From NCBI GenBank assembly GCA_023416585.1, contig JAEZHM010000081.1:186001-250000 (forward strand): a stretch of DNA of 64,000 bases, given 5' to 3'. A program made the position numbers and the translations under genes. This document shows positions 34,413 through 42,726 of the stretch, one piece after another; position 1 is the first letter of the stretch, and each line of letters opens with the position of its first letter. Below the pieces are notes generated by a model that saw only the letters and a list, made by a program, of their open reading frames with translations, was not told the origin of the DNA and made no database searches. Source of the DNA: Bacillota bacterium (GTDB lineage: Bacteria > Bacillota > Clostridia > Christensenellales > Aristaeellaceae).

Positions 34413-35495
34413 GTGAAGGTTCGTTTTTGGGACCGTCTTCTGACGGCACTGGCAGGATTGCTGCTGTTTGCTACGGGGTTGGTCTTTTTTCTTTGGGCTT
34501 TCAGGGGTATTCCGGCTGAATGGCTGAACTCTTTGACCGTGAAGGAGATTGGCCGCCTTCCCATCTTTGTGGCGTTGGGCATCGGCGCGGTAATGGTGCT
34601 GCTGGGCATACACAGCATATCCCTCTTGTTTCGCCGCCGGGGGAAAAAGGGCTTTGTAGTACAGAAAACGGAGCATGGCGAACTAAGCATCTCCATACAC
34701 GCCATGGAAAACCTGGTTCAAAAGTGTATCGACAAGCATGAAGAACTGACGGTGATCAGCAACCACATTGAAAATACACGCGATGGCGTGGTTGTGGACC
34801 TTCGCATAGGCCTGGCCAACGGTGTGAGCATCCCATTGGTGGTAAGCACGCTGCAAAAGCAGATCAAGCAGTACATTACCTCTTGCTCCGGTATTGACGT
34901 AAAGGAAGTCAAGGTAGAAGTGGAAGCAGCCAGCATCAAGGCGGAAAAGAGCCCCTACTCCGTGCCCGATTCGCTTTTGCAGACTCCGGTAAAAACCGCT
35001 CCCGCGGAAGCGCCAAGGCAGGCCCAGGCCATTGAAAGAAATGTAAAGCAGATGGAAAGGCCCGCACAGCCGCAAGATAGATCCGATCGGCCTGAAAGGC
35101 CCAATCGATCCGAAAGGGCTGAAAGATCTGAGCGGCCCGAACGGATCGAGCGTGTCGAGCGGGTGGTGACGCCGCCTGTAAGCGGCATTCAGCCTGCCGT
35201 AAACCCTGTACAGCAGCCGGCTCCTCAGGTGATGCAAAGAATGCAGCCGGACTTGAAGGGACCATCCTTTCCTGAACCACCGGCACCTGCTGAGAATAAT
35301 GAGGAAAAAAAGCGTCCGCTGCATCAAAGGCTTTTTGGCCATAAGGAGCAGCCGGCCATCGTGCCCATGCCGCCGGAGATGGAAAGAAAGGCCGAGTTTA
35401 CGGATGAACCGATGATGTTTGACATGCAGGAAGACGCCGATTCCGCCCATGAAGCGCTTGCCACGCAGGAGGGGGAAGACCATGAAGAACATTGA
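34413..35495 (+). CDS. amaP: Alkaline shock membrane anchor AmaP with extended arginine-rich tail
   Basis: A 360-residue protein starting with GTG (GGAGGAGG lies eight bases ahead). Two helices (about 7-30 and 46-66) and an Asp23-like fold (about 85-175: GELSISIHAMENLVQKCI, GVVVDLRIGLANGVSIPLVVSTLQ) are typical of AmaP. Usual family length is near 190; here another 180 residues follow with Pro, Gln, and repeats of the type RSER, RPER, RIER, RVER. The basic stretch (about 205-245) may pair with the acidic tail of the Asp23 protein upstream. Confidence 0.85.
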   Translation: MKVRFWDRLLTALAGLLLFATGLVFFLWAFRGIPAEWLNSLTVKEIGRLPIFVALGIGAVMVLLGIHSISLLFRRRGKKGFVVQKTEHGELSISIHAMENLVQKCIDKHEELTVISNHIENTRDGVVVDLRIGLANGVSIPLVVSTLQKQIKQYITSCSGIDVKEVKVEVEAASIKAEKSPYSVPDSLLQTPVKTAPAEAPRQAQAIERNVKQMERPAQPQDRSDRPERPNRSERAERSERPERIERVERVVTPPVSGIQPAVNPVQQPAPQVMQRMQPDLKGPSFPEPPAPAENNEEKKRPLHQRLFGHKEQPAIVPMPPEMERKAEFTDEPMMFDMQEDADSAHEALATQEGEDHEEH

Positions 35496-35721
35496 GGAAA
35501 TTCTCAAGGAGCTTTTCAAGCCTGGAACACCGCAATTCGGCCTTATATGGGGCATCGGCTTTGTGGTGCTGGCTTTCTTGCTGCTTTTTATCGGCTTCTG
35601 GAAAACGCTTTTTGTGGTATTCTTGTTCACCATCGGGCTGTTCATCGGTGCGGTGAAGGATAAGCAGGCATTTATCAAAAATATTATCAATAAATGGTTC
35701 CCGCCTCGTCAGGATAACTAA
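35482..35721 (+). CDS. DUF2273-type small membrane protein
   Basis: A 79-residue protein with two helices (about 19-38 and 41-58) and a short charged tail; it matches the small protein often found between amaP and asp23 genes. The ATG at 35482 overlaps the end of amaP, and GGAGGGGG provides the ribosome binding site within that gene. It probably helps to assemble the Asp23 membrane complex. Confidence 0.85.
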   Translation: MKNIEEILKELFKPGTPQFGLIWGIGFVVLAFLLLFIGFWKTLFVVFLFTIGLFIGAVKDKQAFIKNIINKWFPPRQDN

Positions 35722-35752
35722 AAAGAAACACAAGGAACGGAGTGCTTATTAT

Positions 35753-36184
35753 ATGGCGCGTACGACCGCACGGGCGGCGGCTATGCAATTGGTTTACGAG
35801 CGGCTGCTGGGAGGCCAGGGCGGCGGTGAAACGCTGGAATTGGTGTACGAGCATCTGGGCGAAGGCGATAACGAGCCTTCTCCTGATGATCAGGCTTATA
35901 TAGAGGATGTTCTGAACGGCATTGAAGCGCACCAGGAGGAAATAGACGAGAGCATCCAGGAGTTCAGCGTGGATTGGACGCTGGACCGCATGGCCAAGGT
36001 GGATCTGACCATCTTGCGTTTGGCCACCTATGAAATTCTCTTTAGGGAAGATGTGCCTGGCAGCGTGGCCATCAACGAAGCGGTGGAATTGGCGGGCAAG
36101 TATTCCGATCCTGCAGGCGGGCGTTTTATCAACGGCGTGCTAGGTTCCATCCTGCGCAAGAAAGAGGCAGAAAAGCACAAGTGA
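35753..36184 (+). CDS. nusB: Transcription antitermination protein NusB
   Basis: A 143-residue RNA-binding factor acting in rRNA antitermination. Recognisable are ARTTARAAAMQLVYE, the helices around WTLDRMAKVDLTILRLATYEILF and the conserved VAINEAVELAGKYSDPAGGRFINGVLGSI. It overlaps the next gene by four bases (GTGA). Confidence 0.95.
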   Translation: MARTTARAAAMQLVYERLLGGQGGGETLELVYEHLGEGDNEPSPDDQAYIEDVLNGIEAHQEEIDESIQEFSVDWTLDRMAKVDLTILRLATYEILFREDVPGSVAINEAVELAGKYSDPAGGRFINGVLGSILRKKEAEKHK

Positions 36185-37131
36185 AGGCCGTTATCGGGCT
36201 GGATACAAGCTGTTACACCACCTCCGTGGCGGCAGTGGACGAATCGGGGCGCGTGATCGCAAGCCTGCGCAAACTGCTTCCGGTGCCTATGGGCAGCCGG
36301 GGGCTGAGGCAGAGCGATGCGGTGTTTGAGCACGTGCGGCAGCTGCCGGGGCTTTTGGAGGAACTGGGCGAGGCAGCCGCAAACTATGAAATCGCAGCCG
36401 TTTGCTTTTCGAAAAAGCCCAGGGACGGGGAAGAATCCTATATGCCTGTGTTTTTAGCAGGGGATGCGCAAGGGCGCGGCTTGGCCGCTCTTTTACACAT
36501 CCCCTGTTTTGCCGCCACCCACCAGGCGGGGCATGTGCGGGCCGCCATGCTGGATTCGGGGCTAGAGATATCGGAATTTCTGGCGGTGCATTTGTCCGGC
36601 GGCACCACGGAAGTGCTGCATGTAAATGGGACAGGCATTGCATGTATAGGCGGGACATTGGACCTTCACGCGGGACAATTGGTGGACCGGGTGGGCGTTA
36701 TGCTTAAACTGCCTTTTCCCTGCGGACCGCACTTGGAAAAACTCGCGCTAAAGGGGCAATCTCAAAGCCTGCTGCCCGTGAGCATGGCGGATGAGGATCT
36801 TCATTGTCACCTGTCCGGCGCGGAGACGAAGGTGACAAATTGGCTCAAAAGCGGGGAAAAAAAGCCTGAGGACGCGGCGGCAGAGGTGTACGACTTCCTG
36901 GCCCGCACCGTAGCAAGGCTGATTGCCGGGGCGAGAAGGATGTCGACGCTTACATCCGCGCTGGTGGCGGGCGGCGTGGCATCGTCGCCGCTTTTCAGAG
37001 AGTTGCTTGTAAAGCGGATGCGTAAGCTGGATGAAACTATCAATCTTTATTTTGGCCATCCCGACTATTCCGGCGACAATGCTGTGGGCGTGGCACTGAT
37101 AGGGCTGGACCAATTGCGTACGAAAGGATGA
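36181..37131 (+). CDS. TsaD/Kae1-like protein (peptidase M22 family paralogue)
   Basis: A 316-residue ASKHA-fold protein with GTG start. It opens IGLDTSCYTTSVAAVD, keeps the HxxxH metal site in THQAGHVRAA, and has VHLSGGTTEVLHV, PCGPHLEKLA and an ending GDNAVGVALIGL. Genuine TsaD is usually near 340 residues with HMEGH; here the loop reads HQAGH and several stretches differ. It may be a paralogue found beside nusB-folD in Clostridia rather than the essential tRNA t6A enzyme. The function stays open. Confidence 0.8.
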   Translation: MKAVIGLDTSCYTTSVAAVDESGRVIASLRKLLPVPMGSRGLRQSDAVFEHVRQLPGLLEELGEAAANYEIAAVCFSKKPRDGEESYMPVFLAGDAQGRGLAALLHIPCFAATHQAGHVRAAMLDSGLEISEFLAVHLSGGTTEVLHVNGTGIACIGGTLDLHAGQLVDRVGVMLKLPFPCGPHLEKLALKGQSQSLLPVSMADEDLHCHLSGAETKVTNWLKSGEKKPEDAAAEVYDFLARTVARLIAGARRMSTLTSALVAGGVASSPLFRELLVKRMRKLDETINLYFGHPDYSGDNAVGVALIGLDQLRTKG

Positions 37132-37136
37132 GGATT

Positions 37137-37997
37137 ATGGCGGCACAACTGATTGACGGAAAGGTGCTATCGGCAGCTGTCAAGGAAAAGCTAAGGCTTC
37201 AAACGGAGGAACTGAAGGCTGCGGGCGTTACCCCTGGCCTTGCGGTGATCCTGGTAGGGGAAGACCCAGCCAGCCAGATTTACGTGCGAAACAAGGAAAA
37301 GGCCTGCGAGCAGATAGGTATCCATTCCATTGTGCTGCGCCTTCCTGAAACCACCACCCAGCAGGAACTGGAGGAGCACATCCGCCGCTTCAATAAGGAT
37401 GAAACGGTCGACGGCATCCTGGTCCAGGTGCCCCTGCCCAAGCATATGGATGAGGCCGCTGCCTTATCCCTGATCCGCCCGGACAAGGATGTGGACGGCT
37501 TCCATGTGGTCAGCATGGGCCGGTTGTTTTCGGGTCAGGATACGCTGGTCGCCTGTACGCCCAAGGGCGTTATGGAAATGATTCATTCCACAGGCGTTGT
37601 ATTAAGCGGCAAGGAAGCCGTGGTGGTGGGCCGCAGCAATAATGTGGGCAAGCCCATTGCCATGCTGCTTCTGCAGGAGAACGCCACGGTGACCATGTGC
37701 CATTCCCGCACCAAGGATCTGAAAGCCCATACGAAAAGGGCTGACATCCTTATAGCGGCGGTGGGCAAGCCGAAGTTCATCACCGGCGATATGGTGAAGC
37801 CCGGTGCTGTAGTGATCGACGTTGGCATCAACCGGGTGGACGGCAAGGTGATCGGCGATGTGGACTTTGAAAGCGCGTCGCAGGTGGCGGATTACATCAC
37901 TCCCGTGCCGGGCGGCGTTGGGCTCATGACGGTAGCGATGCTGATGGCCAACACGCTTAAGATTGCGAGCGCCCGCCATGCAGCGAAAAAAGCATGA
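37137..37997 (+). CDS. folD: Methylenetetrahydrofolate dehydrogenase / methenyltetrahydrofolate cyclohydrolase
   Basis: A 286-residue bifunctional one-carbon enzyme. The catalytic YVRNKEKA (Tyr and Lys), the folate-site string VDGILVQVPLPKHMDE, DKDVDGFH, CTPKGVMEMI, the NADP-site VVVGRSNNVGKPIAMLLL and VIDVGINRVDGKVIGDVDF are visible. The last motif reads PGGVGLMT where most relatives have PGGVGPMT. GAGG precedes the ATG at 37137; an ATG three codons upstream overlaps it. ATGA overlap with xseA. Confidence 0.96.
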   Translation: MAAQLIDGKVLSAAVKEKLRLQTEELKAAGVTPGLAVILVGEDPASQIYVRNKEKACEQIGIHSIVLRLPETTTQQELEEHIRRFNKDETVDGILVQVPLPKHMDEAAALSLIRPDKDVDGFHVVSMGRLFSGQDTLVACTPKGVMEMIHSTGVVLSGKEAVVVGRSNNVGKPIAMLLLQENATVTMCHSRTKDLKAHTKRADILIAAVGKPKFITGDMVKPGAVVIDVGINRVDGKVIGDVDFESASQVADYITPVPGGVGLMTVAMLMANTLKIASARHAAKKA

Positions 37998-39214
37998 AAG
38001 CGTTTGACGGCGTTCTTTCCGTAGGCGAGCTGAACGAGTATGTGCGCAGGTCTCTGGCGGCGGACCCCATGCTATCGCATACGCGGCTGAAGGGCGAAAT
38101 CAGCAACTTCAAGCGCCACACCTCCGGCCATTGGTACTTTTCTCTGAAGGATGATACCGCCCGCATCGACTGCGCCATGTTCCGCCAGAACAACATTTCC
38201 GTCCGCCTTGCTCCCAGGGATGGAATGCAGGTGGTATTAACCGGCAGTGTGGGCCTGTATCCCAAGGAAGGAAAATACCAGTTTTACGCTGAGGCTATGA
38301 AGGAAGACGGTCTGGGGGATTTGTTTCTGCGCTTTGAGCAATTAAAGGCTAAGCTGCAGAAGGAAGGGCTGTTCGATGCGTCCCGCAAGAGGCCCCTTCC
38401 GCTTCTTCCTAACAAAGTCGGCATCGTCACTTCCCGTACCGGCGCGGTGATCCGGGACATATGCCATGTCACCTGGCGGCGTCATCCCGGTATGAACCTT
38501 ACGCTGTTCCCAGCTCAGGTGCAGGGTGAGGGCGCTGCGGAGGATATTGTACGGGGCATTGAGGAACTGGGAAGGCTGCCCGGCATTTCGGTGATCATTG
38601 TTGGACGTGGCGGCGGTTCCATGGAGGACCTATGGGCCTTCAATGAGGAAATCGTAGCAAGAGCCATCGCAGCCTGCCCCGTTCCGGTGGTATCCGCCGT
38701 GGGCCATGAGACGGATTTCACAATTGCCGATTTTGTAGCTGATGTTCGGGCTTCCACCCCTTCCGCTGCTGCGGAAATGACGGTGCCGGTCCTGGACGAT
38801 CTCATTTTTACAGTGGAGGAACTGATTCGAAGGCTGCTTGGCGGCGCGGAAAAAACGCTGCTGCAAAGCAGGCAGCGGTTACTAACGGCGGTCGGCAGGC
38901 TGCAAACCTTGCACCCCAGGGCGCAGGTGCTGGCAGCATTAGGCCGCGCCGATCTGCTCACCACCCGTATGAAAAACGCGGCAATGGCAGGCCTTGCGCT
39001 CCGGGAATCGCGGTTTAATGCCGCACAGGCCAAGCTTACAGCCCTTGGCCCCATGCAAGTTTTAAAACGGGGCTATTCAATTACGTTAAAAGACGGCGCG
39101 CCGGTGACGGGTGTAAAGGCTATCGCTCCTGGCGACAAACTTCGGGTGCTGTTTTCAGACGGACAGGTGTTTGCCGATGCCCTTGAAACAAAGGAGGGGA
39201 ATCCTTTTGAGTGA
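37994..39214 (+). CDS. xseA: Exodeoxyribonuclease VII large subunit
   Basis: A 406-residue nuclease subunit. N-terminal OB fold (LSVGELNEYVRRSLAADP, LKGEISNFKRHTSGHWYFSLKD), catalytic region with VGIVTSRTGAVIRDI, GRGGGSMEDLWAFNEE and VGHETDFTIADFVADVRASTPSAAAE, then a coiled-coil part and the C-terminal LKRGYSI motif. Overlaps folD by four bases and xseB by eight. Confidence 0.96.
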   Translation: MKAFDGVLSVGELNEYVRRSLAADPMLSHTRLKGEISNFKRHTSGHWYFSLKDDTARIDCAMFRQNNISVRLAPRDGMQVVLTGSVGLYPKEGKYQFYAEAMKEDGLGDLFLRFEQLKAKLQKEGLFDASRKRPLPLLPNKVGIVTSRTGAVIRDICHVTWRRHPGMNLTLFPAQVQGEGAAEDIVRGIEELGRLPGISVIIVGRGGGSMEDLWAFNEEIVARAIAACPVPVVSAVGHETDFTIADFVADVRASTPSAAAEMTVPVLDDLIFTVEELIRRLLGGAEKTLLQSRQRLLTAVGRLQTLHPRAQVLAALGRADLLTTRMKNAAMAGLALRESRFNAAQAKLTALGPMQVLKRGYSITLKDGAPVTGVKAIAPGDKLRVLFSDGQVFADALETKEGNPFE

Positions 39215-39443
39215 AATAAATCATGCCGAATCCTTCGAGCAGACGCTGGAAAGGTTCGAGAAGCTTGTAAAGACCATGGAGGCGGGGGGCCAGCCGCTGG
39301 AGGAAATGCTTCGCCTGTATGAGGAAGGTATTGCCACTTCCCAAAATCTTAAGGACCTGCTGCAAAAAGCCCAGGGAAAGCTTACGGAACTGAGCCTGCA
39401 GGGAGAAACACCTGTGGAGGGGACTGCGGAGATTACGCTGTGA
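39207..39443 (+). CDS. xseB: Exodeoxyribonuclease VII small subunit
   Basis: A 78-residue partner of XseA with the family pattern FEQTLERFEKLVKTMEAGGQPLEEMLRLYEEG. The start is a TTG at 39207, seven bases behind GGAGGGG; no ATG is better placed. It overlaps xseA by eight bases and ispA by four. Confidence 0.93.
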   Translation: MSEINHAESFEQTLERFEKLVKTMEAGGQPLEEMLRLYEEGIATSQNLKDLLQKAQGKLTELSLQGETPVEGTAEITL

Positions 39444-40336
39444 AAGAAACGTATGTAACCTATCAGACCCTGGTGGAAGATGCGCTTGACGCATCCATCC
39501 GGCCTGGCGGCACGGTACCCAATGAAAATGAGATTCCCGGCCTTTTGGGCGGAGCCATGCGCTACAGCTTGATGGCAGGCGGCAAGCGGCTGCGGCCCGT
39601 GATGCTTCTTGGCGCTTATGCCTTAAAGAGGGAAGATGTTACCCCGGCACTGCCCTATGCTGTGGCGATGGAAATGATACACACCTATTCCCTCATTCAT
39701 GATGATTTGCCCGCCATGGATGATGATGACTTAAGGCGCGGCATGCCCACCTGCCACAAGGCTTACGGGGAGGCCGCGGCTATTCTGGCGGGGGACGGGC
39801 TTCTCAATATGGCTTATGAGATCATGCTGAAGGCGGCTTTGAAGCTGAACACGCGGGAAGCTGTGTCAGCCGCGGCAGCCGTCGCCAGGCGTGCCGGCGT
39901 TACGGGCATGGTGGCCGGCCAGTCCCTGGACGTGTCTATGGAGGGGCATAAGCCGGAGATGAAGTTGGTGGCCTACATCCACCGCCACAAAACGGCGGAT
40001 ATGTTCGTTGGCGCTGCGGAGGCGGGGCTCATGCTTGCCGGTGGCACGGAAGCGGAACTGCAGGCTGCCCGGGACTATGGTGTTCATATGGGCGTGGCCT
40101 TTCAGATCGTGGATGACCTATTGGATGTAAGCGGCGAAGAAAAGCTGATGGGCAAAAAGACGGGCATGGATGAAAAACACGGAAAACTCACCTGGCCGGC
40201 TTGCGTGGGGATGGATCGGGCACGAGAGGATGCCAGCCTTCACGTGGATGCGGCTGTCCGCGCGCTATCCCTTTTTGATCAAAGGGGAAACTTTCTTGTA
40301 TATCTTGCGCAAAGCATGCTTCACCGGGTACAATAA
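39440..40336 (+). CDS. ispA: Polyprenyl diphosphate synthase, farnesyl-diphosphate-synthase type
   Basis: A 298-residue isoprenoid synthase with GTG start. Both aspartate-rich motifs are present: DDLPAMDDDDLRRG (first, with the two-residue insertion typical of bacterial short-chain enzymes) and DDLLDV (second). GGKRLRPV, MIHTYSLIHDD and QIVDD are further landmarks. It forms the xseA-xseB-ispA order that is common in Firmicutes; dxs does not follow here. Confidence 0.95.
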   Translation: MKETYVTYQTLVEDALDASIRPGGTVPNENEIPGLLGGAMRYSLMAGGKRLRPVMLLGAYALKREDVTPALPYAVAMEMIHTYSLIHDDLPAMDDDDLRRGMPTCHKAYGEAAAILAGDGLLNMAYEIMLKAALKLNTREAVSAAAAVARRAGVTGMVAGQSLDVSMEGHKPEMKLVAYIHRHKTADMFVGAAEAGLMLAGGTEAELQAARDYGVHMGVAFQIVDDLLDVSGEEKLMGKKTGMDEKHGKLTWPACVGMDRAREDASLHVDAAVRALSLFDQRGNFLVYLAQSMLHRVQ

Positions 40337-40374
40337 GTGCGGTTCCAAATGCAAAATAAGAGGCGGTTGTTTCA

Positions 40375-40824
40375 TTGCACAGCATTGTGGAAATAGTACG
40401 GAACCAGATACTGATCTGCGCCATGACAGCCTGGTTTGTAGCCCAGGCGCTGAAGGTGCCCATTTACTATCTGCTGGAGCATGAGTTCAACTGGCGCAGA
40501 TGGCTGGGCTCAGGGGGCATGCCCAGTTCCCACAGTGCGCTGGTGGTTGCTTTGACCGCCATGGTAGGGGCAAGAATGGGGTTTGACACGGCGGAGTTTG
40601 CCATATCCTTTGCCCTTTCCATCATTGTGATGTATGATGCCGCCGGTGTGCGGAGGGAAACGGGTACCCAGGCCGCGGTCATCAATAAAATACTCCACGA
40701 CATGCTGGTGGACGGGAAGCGTATTACCGAAGAAGAATTGAAGGAACTTGTGGGCCATACACCCTTGGAGGTTTTTGCCGGCGCGCTGCTGGGGCTGATC
40801 ATCACCGGACTGTTTCTTATATGA
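40375..40824 (+). CDS. Divergent PAP2 family (DUF212) membrane protein
   Basis: A 149-residue membrane protein. It shows QALKVP, GGMPSSHSALVVALT (phosphatase-like motif), YDAAGVRRETG.QA and the ending LGHTPLEV.AGALLG in the form VGHTPLEVFAGALLGL. The family is a relative of the PAP2 phosphatases. Start is a TTG at 40375 with GAGG eight bases ahead. Confidence 0.88.
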   Translation: MHSIVEIVRNQILICAMTAWFVAQALKVPIYYLLEHEFNWRRWLGSGGMPSSHSALVVALTAMVGARMGFDTAEFAISFALSIIVMYDAAGVRRETGTQAAVINKILHDMLVDGKRITEEELKELVGHTPLEVFAGALLGLIITGLFLI

Positions 40825-40846
40825 ACAACATTAGGAGGAAGAACAA

Positions 40847-41377
40847 ATGGATCACTTTATGGAAGAGATTGTGGTCAAGAAAAACAGAGGGCTGGACGAG
40901 GTGCTGTATTTCGTTTCCGTGGTGGTGATGGTGATCATGGCGCTGCTTGCCGTGATTCAGCTTCAATTGCTGCTGACATCGTTCAATCTTTTTTCTGTGA
41001 TCACCGTAGTCATCTGCGGCGGAAGCGCGGTTCTATTGTTTTTGCGCCGTGACAGGCTGCGCACGGAGTTTGAGTATACCTTCACCAACGGGGAAATGGA
41101 TTTTGCAAAGGTGTTCAACAACCAAAAGCGCAAGAGCCTGGGCACCATGCGGGTCAAGAACGTGGAAGCCTTCGGGCCCGTATCCTCTCCCTCCTTCCAG
41201 CGGTACATTTCCATGCCGGGCGTCAAAAGAGAGCACTGGTTCTTGAACCGCGGCGCGGAACTGTATTACTTCTATTTCGTGAAGGATGCCAACAAGCGCG
41301 TCATCATTTTGGAGCCTTCCGTAGAAATGGTGGAAATGATCAAAAAATACCTGCAAAGGGGCGCCTATCAGGCATAA
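40847..41377 (+). CDS. DUF6106-like membrane protein
   Basis: A 176-residue protein with two adjacent helices (about 18-42 and 45-66) followed by a cytoplasmic part beginning RTEFEYTFTNGEMDFAKVFN. The pattern is that of a family restricted to Clostridia whose function is not known to me. AGGAGG precedes the start. It overlaps the desulfurase gene by one base (TAATG), which suggests co-translation but not a known link. Confidence 0.75.
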   Translation: MDHFMEEIVVKKNRGLDEVLYFVSVVVMVIMALLAVIQLQLLLTSFNLFSVITVVICGGSAVLLFLRRDRLRTEFEYTFTNGEMDFAKVFNNQKRKSLGTMRVKNVEAFGPVSSPSFQRYISMPGVKREHWFLNRGAELYYFYFVKDANKRVIILEPSVEMVEMIKKYLQRGAYQA

Positions 41378-42528
41378 TGGAAGCATATCTGGACAACAGC
41401 GCCACCACAAGGCCGTCGCAGCCGGTGATCGATGCAGTTACGGCAGCCATGCGGGATGGCTATTTCAACCCCTCCTCCCCCTATGGCCCTGCCCTTCAAG
41501 CGGAGAAGCGCATGGATGACTGCCGTGCGCTGCTCGTGAAGCTGACACAGGCCGGTGCGGGGGAGGTGATTTTTACCTCCGGGGGTACCGAGGCCGACAA
41601 CCTGGCGATACTGGGGTACTTGTCTGCCGTCAAAAGGCCGGGAAAAGTACTGTATACGGCGGTGGAGCATCCCGCTGTGAAGCAAAGCTGCCTTGCGGCG
41701 GAGCGAATGGGGCACACGGCTGTTGCCATACCGGTTTTGAAGGACAGCACTGTGGACTTGGAAGCCCTGGCTGCGCTGCTGGATGAATGCGTGCACTTGA
41801 TCTGCGTGATGCAGGTGAACAATGAAACGGGAGCCATACAGCCGCTCATGGAAATCGTTTCGCTCAGGGACAAGCTGTGCCCCAAAGCTGCGATCCATGT
41901 GGACGGCGTGCAGGGCTTTTTGCGCGTGCCCTTTTCCATGCAGTCCTTGAACATACAGTCTTATGCGCTTAGCTCCCACAAGCTGCACGGCCCCAAAGGC
42001 GCAGGCGCGCTGATTCTTCAAAAGGGTCACAAGGTGTCCCCGCGGGAGTTTGGCGGCGGCCAGGAAAAGGGCTTGCGTTCCGGTACGGAGAACACACCGG
42101 GCGTTGCCGGGCTCATGGCCGCGGTGGAAACGTACCCGGAAAACTCGGCGAAAAAAATGATGTTGCTTAAGCGGCGGCTGTATGAGCTTCTTTCAGAAAA
42201 CCTTCCAGGCGTCAATATCAACGGACCGGATTTGGACAGCGCCGCTTGCGGCCCGCATGTATTGAACGTATCCTTCCGCCCCGTGCGCTCGGAGACCATG
42301 CTGTATGCCCTGGCTGGGGACAATATTTATGTCAGCATGGGCTCCGCATGCTCCTCCCGAAAACAAAAGGTATCGGAGACTTTAAAAGCCATGGCTGTTC
42401 CGCAATGGGACGCGGAATGCGCCATCCGTTTCAGCTTCTCTCCTTATACAACGGAGGCAGAGATCGATTATGCGGCGTTACGGGTAAAGGAGCATTACCA
42501 GACGTTATCAAAGTTTGTGAGGAGATAG
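41377..42528 (+). CDS. Cysteine desulfurase (NifS/IscS-like)
   Basis: A 383-residue PLP enzyme removing sulfur from cysteine. It opens YLDNSATTRPSQPV, has FTSGGTEADNLAI, VNNETGAIQPL, the PLP lysine K202 in SSHKLHGPKG, and the persulfide cysteine C325 in MGSACSSRKQ on a short loop (NifS-like, group I). It lies 198 bases upstream of thiI; together they fit the sulfur route to 4-thiouridine in tRNA. Confidence 0.95.
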   Translation: MEAYLDNSATTRPSQPVIDAVTAAMRDGYFNPSSPYGPALQAEKRMDDCRALLVKLTQAGAGEVIFTSGGTEADNLAILGYLSAVKRPGKVLYTAVEHPAVKQSCLAAERMGHTAVAIPVLKDSTVDLEALAALLDECVHLICVMQVNNETGAIQPLMEIVSLRDKLCPKAAIHVDGVQGFLRVPFSMQSLNIQSYALSSHKLHGPKGAGALILQKGHKVSPREFGGGQEKGLRSGTENTPGVAGLMAAVETYPENSAKKMMLLKRRLYELLSENLPGVNINGPDLDSAACGPHVLNVSFRPVRSETMLYALAGDNIYVSMGSACSSRKQKVSETLKAMAVPQWDAECAIRFSFSPYTTEAEIDYAALRVKEHYQTLSKFVRR

Positions 42529-42596
42529 AACATAAGGCCGGATCTATTGGAAAAGCCAATTTGTGCTTATGTCAAGGTAAGGCTTATTTTCTTATA

Positions 42597-42672
42597 AACA
42601 TGCTTCCGAAGGTTTCCAAAAGGCGATCGAAGAGCCCTTTGGTTGCGTCCGCAGACGCGAAACCCTTAAAGA
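42597..42672 (-). repeat. Interspersed repeat, copy D (short, inverted)
   Basis: GGCGATCGAAGAGCCCTTTGG with flanking TTTCC and GTCCGCAGACG is the reverse complement of blocks in copies A-C (gCCTGCGG..CGACCAAAGGGCTTT.CGATCG). It is a partial copy of about 75 bases between the desulfurase gene and thiI. Confidence 0.6.
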
Positions 42673-42726
42673 GCTTGGCAGCAGCCATCTGATGAAGGAA
42701 ATAATCATTTCAAAGGAGTTTTGTTC

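Noticed and set aside
35040..35165. Repeated RSER/RPER codons in amaP as a CRISPR or tandem DNA repeat
   Set aside because: The repeat is at protein level with irregular DNA units and lies within one reading frame.
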